Assembly: GCF_051781005.1 (NCBI RefSeq)
Contig: NZ_JBPWOA010000053.1
Coordinates: 1 to 64,000 of the forward strand
Source of the DNA: Anabaena sp051781005
GTDB lineage: Bacteria > Cyanobacteriota > Cyanobacteriia > Cyanobacteriales > Nostocaceae
DNA: 64,000 nt
Direction: 5' to 3'
A program made the position numbers and the translations under genes. Shown one piece after another: positions 1 to 7,345 of the stretch (positions are counted from its first letter, which is position 1; every line of letters begins with the position of its first letter). The notes under the pieces were generated by a model. That model was given only the letters and a program-made list of their open reading frames with translations, ran no database searches and was not told the origin of the DNA.

Positions 1-2156
1 TTTTGTATTTCTGGGTTGGGATGGGGATAATGCTGCTGATAAAGTTGGATGAGTTTAATTAAATCTTGGATATATTGATTAGCGGGGCTAAGATTGCCAT
101 AAATAAAGCTAACTGGGTTATTAATTTCGTGTGCTACACCTGCTACCAATTGACCCAAACTAGACATTTTTTCACTTTGTACTAATTGAGTTGCTAATAG
201 TTGTGCTTCTTCTTTTAATTGGGCTTCAGATTGTCGTAATATTTCCTCTGCTTGTTTGCGCTGGGTGATGTCGTGAACAATGACTACATATTCTTGAAAA
301 TCTTGATGAAGTCGGTCTGAGATGGAAACTTCTAGAGTTCTGATTTTATGATGATGATGCAGGGTATGTTCCCCTCGATTTTGCCATTCTTCTGGATATT
401 CAGTTAATTGGGGGAGAAATTTTTGGAGGTGATATCCCAATAATTGGGATGGGTTGAAACCAAAAAAATCTTCTGTTGCGGGGTTTGCTTGACGAATAAT
501 ACCCTGTTCATCTACGACTAAAATAGCATCTTGGGCAATGGTAAATAGGTGTTCGGCTGATTCCCGTGCTTCTGCTAAGGCTATTACTTCGGGTAAACTT
601 GTCCAACAAGCGATCGCAACTCCTACAAATGCTACTGTAATCAACAAGATGACAATCAGATTCTTTGTAGTAGTGTTGGGAGGTGCATTCAACAGCCAAA
701 CAAATACACAACCTGCTAAAACTGCACCGCATAACAGAAACATCAACATCCCCACTTGTATCAATAGGGAATCTTTGACTGGTGTGCGTCGTTGTGATTT
801 ATACAGCCTTATCCACCAATAGGAACGGAAAACCGGGAGGGGAAGATAACGGACAAAAGCATCAATCGCTAATACAACAAATGGCGCTAACAACCCGGCT
901 AGAAAATCTTGCCAACCCCACGCATAGGCAGTTACTAACAGAATTACAGCTTCTAAGATATAAACAACTAAAGATAGTTTTGGCCACAATACGTCAGCTT
1001 GATTTCGTTTTCTCCATAACCCCAAGTGCATAAGCATGAATGCTACAAACCAGGCTACATTCCCCACGATGACAATTTGAGATATGTCTCCCCACAGAAA
1101 GTAAATTATACATATACATAAACTCAAAACCAGTGCTGAACCAAAGACTCCACGAGAGGAAACTAGAGAAAATACCGATGCTAAATGCTTATCTCTAGCT
1201 AACTGGTAAATAATTCGGGGGGAATTAGAAACAGCGGTTGCTGAACCGAGTAAACAACATCCAGCGAGTAAAAAAGTGATGGTGATAGGGGCAAAGTCTC
1301 CCCAAAATTGGGTAGCAGCGGCAACAAGGTTAAGATAAGCATCATCCCCTAAATCTGGCAGGGTAGATAAACGAATTATTACCCAAGAACCACCAATAAA
1401 AATGGGTGGCATTAACCAAGTTGCAATATCTAGAAATTTTAAGGTTTGTTGGGGATGACGACTATCAGCGATAAAAGAGGAAACAGTTTCACAACTATAG
1501 GCTGTATAGCTGATAAAAAAGAACCATTTAGCCCAATTTATAAAACTTAATGATGACCAATGTTCAGGAAAAAAGCTGGGACTATGAGGAGAAAAAGCTA
1601 AAAAACCGAGTCCTTGCAGACAAAATGATAAGAGTACAAGTAAAGCCGGCAGTGAAAATAATAAATGTAAAATACTTAAGGCACGACTGCCACTAAAGGC
1701 AAGAACAAAAGGTAGTATGGTAAAACCGAGTTTGAAAATTAGTTCTGGACAGGTAATACCCAATACATCCAGATTAGATTTAATCATCTCTGTGATGATG
1801 ACGGCATTGAGTGGGACAACGGAAAGCCAGGAGATGAGATATCCAATTGCAGCATAACGAGCAATAATGGGGTGGCCATTCCATAACCGGGCTATGTAGT
1901 TAGGAGTACCACCAGATACATCTAATAAATTTCTACCTAGATGCTTAACTTGATAGTTGATTAACATTCCCACGATGATTGCCGGAACCCAAACAAATAT
2001 AGCTGCCGTTCCCAAGTCCGCATGAACGGTTGCGACTAGTGTAGGCCAACTGAGATGGTTGGTGATACCGAAAGTCCAGGTTTCCAAAGTAGTCATGCTT
2101 CTTGGTAAACTTTGGAATGCAAACTGATGGGAGACTGGACTATAGGAACGTAACAT
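1..2156 (-). CDS. Amino-acid-permease/PAS/histidine-kinase fusion, 3' end cut off by window edge
   Basis: An uninterrupted minus-strand frame runs from an ATG at 2156 off the left edge, giving about 718 residues. The first ~520 residues are strongly hydrophobic with many membrane helices and resemble an APC-superfamily amino acid permease (for example ISWLSVVPLNAVI and VSNSPRIIYQLARDKH). A PAS domain follows at about residues 535-650 (DAILVVDEQGIIRQANPATE). A HisKA region then shows the H-box VAGVAHEINNPVSF, with the phospho-accepting His at residue 676. The ATPase domain would lie beyond the edge. A second ATG at 2096 is an alternative start. By architecture it is a membrane sensor kinase whose input module is transporter-like, so it may sense an amino acid or transport state; the ligand is unknown. 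It diverges from tmk across about 50 bases. Confidence 0.85.
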   Translation of the reverse strand, partial: MLRSYSPVSHQFAFQSLPRSMTTLETWTFGITNHLSWPTLVATVHADLGTAAIFVWVPAIIVGMLINYQVKHLGRNLLDVSGGTPNYIARLWNGHPIIARYAAIGYLISWLSVVPLNAVIITEMIKSNLDVLGITCPELIFKLGFTILPFVLAFSGSRALSILHLLFSLPALLVLLSFCLQGLGFLAFSPHSPSFFPEHWSSLSFINWAKWFFFISYTAYSCETVSSFIADSRHPQQTLKFLDIATWLMPPIFIGGSWVIIRLSTLPDLGDDAYLNLVAAATQFWGDFAPITITFLLAGCCLLGSATAVSNSPRIIYQLARDKHLASVFSLVSSRGVFGSALVLSLCICIIYFLWGDISQIVIVGNVAWFVAFMLMHLGLWRKRNQADVLWPKLSLVVYILEAVILLVTAYAWGWQDFLAGLLAPFVVLAIDAFVRYLPLPVFRSYWWIRLYKSQRRTPVKDSLLIQVGMLMFLLCGAVLAGCVFVWLLNAPPNTTTKNLIVILLITVAFVGVAIACWTSLPEVIALAEARESAEHLFTIAQDAILVVDEQGIIRQANPATEDFFGFNPSQLLGYHLQKFLPQLTEYPEEWQNRGEHTLHHHHKIRTLEVSISDRLHQDFQEYVVIVHDITQRKQAEEILRQSEAQLKEEAQLLATQLVQSEKMSSLGQLVAGVAHEINNPVSFIYGNLSPANQYIQDLIKLIQLYQQHYPHPNPEIQ

Positions 2157-2209
2157 AAGTCTTTTTTTGTCTGAGGTTAAAAAAATTGGTGGGGGAAAAG
2201 TTTTAAAAC

Positions 2210-2842
2210 ATGAGTGGTAAATTAATTGTATTTGAAGGTGTGGAAGGTTGTGGTAAAACTACCCAGATGCAACTGTGTTATCAGTGGTTACAGAGTTTAA
2301 GTATATCCGTAGTGTTGACTCGTGAACCGGGGGGAACGGAGTTAGGTTCACATTTACGAAGGTTATTACTGGAAAAGTCGGAAGATAAGCCAGTGGGGGA
2401 AGTAACAGAATTATTGTTGTATGCTGCGGATAGAGCGCAACACATTGCAGAGGAACTGAAACCTAATTTAGCAGCGGGAAAATATATTTTGTGCGATCGC
2501 TATACTGACTCTACCATTGCCTATCAAGGTTATGGCAGGGGTTTGAGTATGAGTATCATTAATCAGCTTAATAACATTGCGACTGGTGGGTTAGAAAGCG
2601 ATTTGACTATTTGGCTAGATGTTGATGTGGAAGTGGGACTAGCGCGGAAACGTGGCAGTGAAGCAGCACTAGATAGAATAGAGCAAGAAGCGATCGCATT
2701 TCATCATCGTGTCCAACAAGGCTATACAGAATTAGCCGCAACTTACCCGTCACGAATTTTCCGAATAGATGGAAGTTTAAGTAAAGAATTTGTGCAACAG
2801 ACTATCAAAGAAATTTTGAGCGATAGATTTTTTAATTCGTAA
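2210..2842 (+). CDS. tmk: Thymidylate kinase
   Basis: dTMP kinase phosphorylates dTMP to dTDP with ATP in the cytoplasm, an essential step in dTTP synthesis. The 210-residue protein has the usual length. The P-loop FEGVEGCGKTTQ lies near residues 8-19, the DR(Y/H) motif DRYTDSTIAYQG follows with its nucleotide-binding Arg, and TREPGG matches the family's TREPGGT segment. The stop codon lies in a heptamer (ATTCGTA) that is tandemly repeated elsewhere in the window. The TAA overlaps the next ATG by one base (TAATG), which indicates translational coupling with the delta'-like gene, a common tmk-holB arrangement. Confidence 0.96.
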   Translation: MSGKLIVFEGVEGCGKTTQMQLCYQWLQSLSISVVLTREPGGTELGSHLRRLLLEKSEDKPVGEVTELLLYAADRAQHIAEELKPNLAAGKYILCDRYTDSTIAYQGYGRGLSMSIINQLNNIATGGLESDLTIWLDVDVEVGLARKRGSEAALDRIEQEAIAFHHRVQQGYTELAATYPSRIFRIDGSLSKEFVQQTIKEILSDRFFNS

Positions 2843-3795
2843 TGTTTTCCCCATTAATAGGACAAAAACAAGCAATAGAATTATTAACCCAAGCTGTTAA
2901 ACAAAACCGCATTGCCCCAGCTTATATGTTTGTTGGTGCTGAAGGTGTGGGACGAAGTTTAGCAGCTAAATGTTTTATTGAATTGCTGTTTTCTATTTCC
3001 GTAGAACCACAGCAAATACCCACCTTACACAATCGTATTCGTCAAGGAAATCACCCTTCCTTATTTTGGGTACAACCAACTTATCAATATCAAGGACAAA
3101 GACTCACCGCAGCCGAAGCAGCAGAAAAAGGAGTGAAACGTAAAGCACCTCCTGTAATTCGCTTAGAACAAATTCGAGAAATTACCCAGTTTCTTTCCCG
3201 TCCACCTTTAGAAGCACCGAGAAACATAGTAGTTTTAGAACAAGCCGAAACAATGGCCGAAGCAGCTGCAAATGCTTTACTCAAAACCTTAGAAGAACCG
3301 GGAAAAGCGACATTAATTTTAATTGCACCTTCTGCTGAGTCTGTTTTACCGACCTTAGTTTCCCGTTGTCAGAAGATTCCTTTTTATCGACTAGATACAG
3401 CCTCTGTGGCTCAAGTGCTGACACAGACAGGGAATGAAGAGATTTTACAGCATCCAGAAGTATTGAGTTTAGCAGCGGGTAGTCCTGGAAGTGCGATCGC
3501 ATCTTATCAACAATTACAAACAATTCCCAATGAACTACTCCAACAGCTAACAAAAACGCCTAAATCTTACCGCAATGCTTTAGAATTAGCCCAGAGAATT
3601 GATAAAGAATTAGATACAGAAGCGCAATTATGGTTAATTGATTATCTACAACAATCTTACTGGCAACAAATACATCAACCCAAAATTATTGAACAATTAG
3701 AAAAAACTCGCAAAAATTTATTATCTTATGCTCAACCGCGCCTAGTTTGGGAATGTACATTTTTATCCTTATTGCAAATATCGCAATTGCGTTGA
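2842..3795 (+). CDS. holB: DNA polymerase III delta' subunit-like clamp-loader protein
   Basis: The 317-residue AAA+ protein resembles delta' subunits of the DNA polymerase III clamp loader, which loads the beta sliding clamp. It starts with the family-typical FSPLIGQKQAIELLTQAV and carries a degenerate Walker A (GAEGVGRSLA, with Arg in place of the P-loop Lys), as expected of a non-hydrolysing delta'. NALLKTLEEPG and the SRC motif LVSRCQKI are both present. A conserved stretch near residues 100-115 (RKAPPVIRLEQIREI) matches the segment before the Walker B region. It overlaps tmk by one base and is probably co-transcribed with it. A gamma/tau subunit is less likely because the length is short and the Walker A Lys is lost. 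Confidence 0.88.
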   Translation: MFSPLIGQKQAIELLTQAVKQNRIAPAYMFVGAEGVGRSLAAKCFIELLFSISVEPQQIPTLHNRIRQGNHPSLFWVQPTYQYQGQRLTAAEAAEKGVKRKAPPVIRLEQIREITQFLSRPPLEAPRNIVVLEQAETMAEAAANALLKTLEEPGKATLILIAPSAESVLPTLVSRCQKIPFYRLDTASVAQVLTQTGNEEILQHPEVLSLAAGSPGSAIASYQQLQTIPNELLQQLTKTPKSYRNALELAQRIDKELDTEAQLWLIDYLQQSYWQQIHQPKIIEQLEKTRKNLLSYAQPRLVWECTFLSLLQISQLR

Positions 3796-3862
3796 TTTTG
3801 AGCCAAAATTATGATCATTATGCACTATAATTTATTTAGTAATTTTCAATTTTTAATTATCT

Positions 3863-4264
3863 ATGTCTCCTTGGACTAGCCTTGTTACAGTGCTGGCACT
3901 TATTGTTTACTTTGTAGTCACAATTAATGTTGGTAGAGCCAGATTTAAATATAAAATTAGTCCTCCTCAAACAGTAGGAAACCCTGATTTTGAAAGAGTG
4001 CTGCGCGTTCAACAAAATACCTTAGAACAACTGATTTTATTTTTACCTGCTTTATGGTTGTTCTCAATTTATATCAGTCCAATTTGGGCTTCTGCTTTAG
4101 GTACAGCTTGGATAATAGGACGCATTGCTTATGCATGGGGATATTATCAAGCAGCAGAAAAGCGAGGTATAGGCTTTGCTATTAGTTCTTTAAGCAGTAT
4201 AGGACTAATTTTAGGTTCACTAATTGGGATTATTTTATATTTGGTAAAACTGCCAGGTATCTAG
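3863..4264 (+). CDS. MAPEG family membrane protein
   Basis: This 133-residue protein has four predicted hydrophobic helices and the MAPEG hallmark RVLRVQQNTLEQ at about residues 45-57. MAPEG proteins (membrane-associated proteins in eicosanoid and glutathione metabolism) are small trimeric membrane enzymes, some with glutathione transferase or peroxidase activity; bacterial members are mostly uncharacterised. The conserved R-G-x-G-F-type loop near the C-terminus (AEKRGIGFAISSL) supports the call. It lies 67 bases after the delta'-like gene, across an AT-rich spacer, so it may have its own promoter. The substrate cannot be inferred. Confidence 0.85.
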   Translation: MSPWTSLVTVLALIVYFVVTINVGRARFKYKISPPQTVGNPDFERVLRVQQNTLEQLILFLPALWLFSIYISPIWASALGTAWIIGRIAYAWGYYQAAEKRGIGFAISSLSSIGLILGSLIGIILYLVKLPGI

Positions 4265-4285
4265 TAGCATTTAGAAAATTTCAAC

Positions 4286-4498
4286 TGTCTGAATCAGGAT
4301 TTACAGGATTAAAGGATTTACAGGATCAAAAATATCAAGACAATGTATGATTAATCCTGCTAATCATTTAATCTTAGAAATCCTGTATCCCTGACAGGAG
4401 ATTAAGCCATATTAGATATTTAAATATTTTCAGCATGAAGAAGACAATGTATGATTAATCCTGATAATCCTTTAATCCTGTAAATCCTGATTCAGACA
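4286..4498. repeat. MITE-like element with 33-bp terminal inverted repeats
   Basis: The left end (4286-4318) begins TGTCTGAATCAGGATTTACA and is repeated as an exact reverse complement at 4466-4498. Inside, a direct repeat GACAATGTATGATTAATCCT occurs near 4339 and 4443. The element is 213 bp and non-coding. No clear target-site duplication is seen. Confidence 0.75.
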
Positions 4499-4869
4499 TT
4501 TACTTAAGAAATTTATAAACAAGCGGTACGTTTCTCTCATCCAGCCTACAGCAAATAATTTACAATAATTCTTAACTAGATAAAAATGAGCAAATAGACA
4601 ATTTTTATCAGTACCAGAAATAATCTAAATTTCTGTTATTTAGATGACAAAGTAATAATTCTTATATGTACAGCACTAGACATCAAAATATATGCCTTTT
4701 ATTTCATAATAATTTAAAGAAAGCAAAGGTAGCTAGATTAGCATATTTTCTTTCTTACTCCCTCTTATTCTAAAAGTTCAGCTTTTAGTTTTTTGACAAT
4801 TTATAAAAATTTACGTAACCTAAAAAATAGGTCTAGTAAATCAAAACCCCAACAGCGATTTAGTTTAGC

Positions 4870-4988
4870 TATACTCAAAACGGTTCAAAAGTGTCATTCT
4901 GAACGAAGTGAAGAATCTCCGAGATACTTCGCTGCACTACGTTACGCTCAGTATGACATAAGTCCAGATTTCACCCGTTTGCAGTATA
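4870..4988 (+). repeat. MITE-like hairpin repeat, copy 1
   Basis: This 119-bp element is bounded by imperfect terminal inverted repeats, TATACTCAAAACGG at the left and CCGTTTGCAGTATA at the right. Inside these lies a second inverted pair, GTGTCATTCTGA and TCAGTATGACATA. A second copy of the family lies inverted at 49595-49710. It contains the widespread bacterial intergenic motif that translates as CHSERSEES. Confidence 0.8.
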
Positions 4989-5114
4989 CATCGAGAATTG
5001 CTGTTACAGACTGTCGTTATGAGCATAAGACTTGACCCAAAATCATTCGCTATACATTTGGGTATTGGAAGTAGAAAATTTTCTAATGATTAACGTGTGA
5101 TTTTTGATAGTGAC

Positions 5115-5138
5115 AATAATTGATATCTATCAATTATT
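5115..5138. promoter_or_regulatory. Perfect 24-bp palindrome upstream of the DUF2231-cox genes
   Basis: The arms AATAATTGATA (5115-5125) and TATCAATTATT (5128-5138) are exact reverse complements around a TC centre. The palindrome ends 42 bases before the first ATG of the locus, which has a good ribosome binding site (AGGAG at about 5170). The position suggests an operator, but the cognate regulator is unknown. Confidence 0.5.
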
Positions 5139-5180
5139 TAAATGTGGCAGAGGAGTAGTAAATAAATCCAGGAGAATTCC

Positions 5181-5681
5181 ATGTTCGAGTCCTTAACGTC
5201 GCTAAACGAGCATAATTTACCCTATCCAGATCCACTGCATCCCATCGTAGTTCACTTCGTAATTGCGATGATATTGTTTGCATTTTTCTGTGATTTAGTT
5301 GGCTTTTTAACTGGAAAAACTGGCTTCTTTGAAGTAGGTTGGTGGAACTTATTTGTAGCTACAGTATCCATTTTCATTGCCATTATCTTTGGTCAATTTG
5401 AAGCAGGGTTAGCCAAACCTTACAACCTAGTCAAATCAGTATTAAATTACCACACCTTAATCGGTTGGTCACTGTCAGGAATTCTCGCTGCAATTACAGC
5501 TTGGCGTTATGTACTCCGCACTCGTGACCCACAAAGATTACCAATTCATTATTTAGCAGTTGGGTTACTTTTAACCATACTTGTTAGTTTTCAAGTATAT
5601 CTCGGTGATGAATTAGTGTGGGTTTACGGACTGCACACAGTTCCAGTTGTGGAAGCCGTAAAGGATGGAATCTTACCATGA
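5181..5681 (+). CDS. DUF2231 membrane protein, first of a pair
   Basis: This 166-residue protein has about four membrane helices and opens with the DUF2231-like motif LHPIVVHFVIAMILF (residues ~19-33), whose two His residues sit at the start of the first helix. A further YHTLIGWSL His lies in the middle. Such proteins are predicted integral membrane proteins of unknown function, and the paired His residues make heme or metal binding plausible. AGGAG precedes the ATG. Its stop overlaps the start of a second DUF2231 gene (ATGA), and coxB-coxA-coxC follow on the same strand. From memory, similar small membrane genes precede the cox3 cluster of Nostoc PCC 7120, which supports a role with this oxidase. 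Confidence 0.8.
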   Translation: MFESLTSLNEHNLPYPDPLHPIVVHFVIAMILFAFFCDLVGFLTGKTGFFEVGWWNLFVATVSIFIAIIFGQFEAGLAKPYNLVKSVLNYHTLIGWSLSGILAAITAWRYVLRTRDPQRLPIHYLAVGLLLTILVSFQVYLGDELVWVYGLHTVPVVEAVKDGILP

Positions 5682-6286
5682 ACTCAGAATTAATTGATCA
5701 AGTCAGCGCCCAAATGGGAGCAAATGGATTACCTTACACAATTCCTATTCATCCTAATTTAGTTCATTTAACTTTGGGATTATTCATCATTGGCATTATC
5801 TTTGATATAGCTGGTGTCCTTTTTCCCTTAGAAAACTGGCTGTTTAAATATTTGGGTTTAGCTGTTGAACGCGCCCAATTATTTGAAGTTGGTTGGTACA
5901 ACATGGTAGGTGCAGCTGTGATTACATTTTTCACAGTTGCGGCTGGTTTTTATGAAATGTTGTTAGCAACTCCACCAACAGACTTAAAAAGTGCTTGGGG
6001 TTTGCAAGCAATGGAAACCATGATGTGGCATGGTGTAGGCGGAGTTTTCTTATTAGCTTTGATGATTGCCATGACATTTTGGAGAGGATGGCAACGTTAT
6101 ATTTCCTGTAAAGATTCAGATCAACAAGTGCGCTGGACTTATTTATTAGCAGGAATTTCCATCATGTTTGTCATGTATTTACATGGCACATTAGGAGCGC
6201 AATTAGCAGGTGAATTTGGTGTCCATAACACTGCTGATAACTTATTGAGAATGGGACAAGACATCAATCAGGTATTGGGTAATTAA
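5678..6286 (+). CDS. DUF2231 membrane protein, second of a pair
   Basis: The chosen start is the ATG at 5678, which overlaps the previous stop as ATGA; a longer frame from 5618 lies inside the upstream gene. The 202-residue product repeats the pattern of its neighbour: IPIHPNLVHLTLGLFIIGI near the N-terminus, a WYNMVGAAVITF helix, a His-containing segment MMWHGVGGVFLLA, and a last helix with MYLHGTLGAQL. It is a longer paralogue of the preceding protein, with one or two extra membrane helices. Tight coupling suggests the two form a heteromeric complex, probably serving the oxidase encoded just downstream. The stop codon is followed by TTCGTAA-type heptamer repeats. Confidence 0.8.
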   Translation: MNSELIDQVSAQMGANGLPYTIPIHPNLVHLTLGLFIIGIIFDIAGVLFPLENWLFKYLGLAVERAQLFEVGWYNMVGAAVITFFTVAAGFYEMLLATPPTDLKSAWGLQAMETMMWHGVGGVFLLALMIAMTFWRGWQRYISCKDSDQQVRWTYLLAGISIMFVMYLHGTLGAQLAGEFGVHNTADNLLRMGQDINQVLGN

Positions 6287-6302
6287 TTCGTAATTCGTAA
6301 TT
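6283..6302. repeat. TTCGTAA heptamer repeat at the stop codon of the second DUF2231 gene
   Basis: The sequence at the stop codon runs TTAATTCGTAATTCGTAATT. This is a short tandem heptanucleotide repeat of the type common in heterocystous cyanobacteria. It separates the DUF2231 genes from coxB. Confidence 0.8.
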
Positions 6303-6365
6303 AAGAACCTTTTGTTGCTTATTCCTAATTACCACTGACAACTGACCAATGACTAATGACTAATT

Positions 6366-7292
6366 ATGAACATTCGGCTGATTTTAAATCTTTTGACCTT
6401 GATGACTGGGGGGCTGATTGTCACGATTACCAGTATCTTCATTGGTAAACAGGCTTATTCTTGGCTTCCCCCCCAAGGCGCGGCTGAATCTCATCTTGTT
6501 GATGATTTATTTAGCTTTTTAGTGACATTAGGTGCTTTCATCTTTTTGGCTGTTATCAGTACCGTTTTGTATTCTGTCACCTTCCACCGCGCCAAAAGCT
6601 ACGATTTGAATGATGGACCACACATTGAAGGTAACGTCACCCTAGAAGTAGTGTGGACAGTAATACCGATCATGTTGGTATTGTGGATTGGCAGCTACAG
6701 TTACCAAGTTTACGAAGAAATGGCCATTCAAGGGCCAACCCAACTGGTACACCTGCATAATCCAATGGGCATACAAACTGCCTATGCAGAAGAAAAAGAA
6801 GCAGAAATTGAAATTGCGGGTGAACCATTAGAAAAAATTGACGTACTAGCCAAACAGTGGTCTTGGGTGTTTCATTATCCTGAAAAAGATATTACTAGTA
6901 CAGAATTGCATTTACCGAGCGATCGCAGAATTCGTTTAGCCCTACAATCAGAAGACGTACTCCACGGCTTTTACATTCCCGCTTTTCGCCTCAAACAAGA
7001 CATCATTCCCGGCAAAACCATCGACTTTGAATTCACACCCATTCGCCCCGGCAAATATAGCCTCACCGATTCCCAATACAGCGGCACATACTTTGCAACC
7101 ATGCAAGCCAACGTGATTGTCGAAACTCCAGAAGAGTATCACGAGTGGTTAGAAAAAGCTGCAAACCACATCCCCACACCCGCGAAAAATCAAGCAGCCA
7201 GCGAATACGCCCAAACCAGCAACCAAAGCATAAAAACCGGTTGGGAAAGTGTCAAACCTGCTGCACCTCCAGTAGTTAATTTTTCGCGTTAA
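6366..7292 (+). CDS. coxB: Cytochrome c/quinol oxidase subunit II, ARTO-type, CuA ligands missing
   Basis: The 308-residue protein has two N-terminal membrane helices (about residues 10-30 and 48-70, with EVVWTVIPIMLVLWIGSY as the hairpin return) and a C-terminal cupredoxin-like domain. The signature AKQWSWVFHYP (162-172) is the aromatic subunit II motif, and VLHGFYIPAFRLKQDIIPG (198-216) matches the segment with the first CuA His (H200). The usual C-x3-C-x3-H-x2-M loop reads D235-x3-S239-x3-F243-x2-M246, so both Cys and the second His are gone. A CuA centre is therefore not expected. This matches the cyanobacterial alternative respiratory terminal oxidase, thought to oxidise quinol rather than cytochrome c. 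Confidence 0.93.
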   Translation: MNIRLILNLLTLMTGGLIVTITSIFIGKQAYSWLPPQGAAESHLVDDLFSFLVTLGAFIFLAVISTVLYSVTFHRAKSYDLNDGPHIEGNVTLEVVWTVIPIMLVLWIGSYSYQVYEEMAIQGPTQLVHLHNPMGIQTAYAEEKEAEIEIAGEPLEKIDVLAKQWSWVFHYPEKDITSTELHLPSDRRIRLALQSEDVLHGFYIPAFRLKQDIIPGKTIDFEFTPIRPGKYSLTDSQYSGTYFATMQANVIVETPEEYHEWLEKAANHIPTPAKNQAASEYAQTSNQSIKTGWESVKPAAPPVVNFSR

Positions 7293-7345
7293 CTAACTCT
7301 TCCTTTGCGCCTTTGCGTGAGCCTTCCAAATTTGGAAACCAACCA

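Larger units (their letters stand above)
4265..5180. other. Long intergenic region rich in repeats
   Basis: No credible gene is seen here. The stretch holds two MITE-like elements (4286-4498 and 4870-4988), an AT-rich spacer, and a perfect palindrome at 5115-5138 just before the DUF2231-cox genes. An open frame at 4793-5035 is made largely from the second repeat and is not considered a gene. Confidence 0.8.

Noticed and set aside
4793..5035. 80-codon plus-strand open frame between the MAPEG and DUF2231 genes
   Set aside because: It is composed mostly of the hairpin repeat at 4870-4988 and translates the well-known CHSERSEES intergenic motif, with no ribosome binding site or family.
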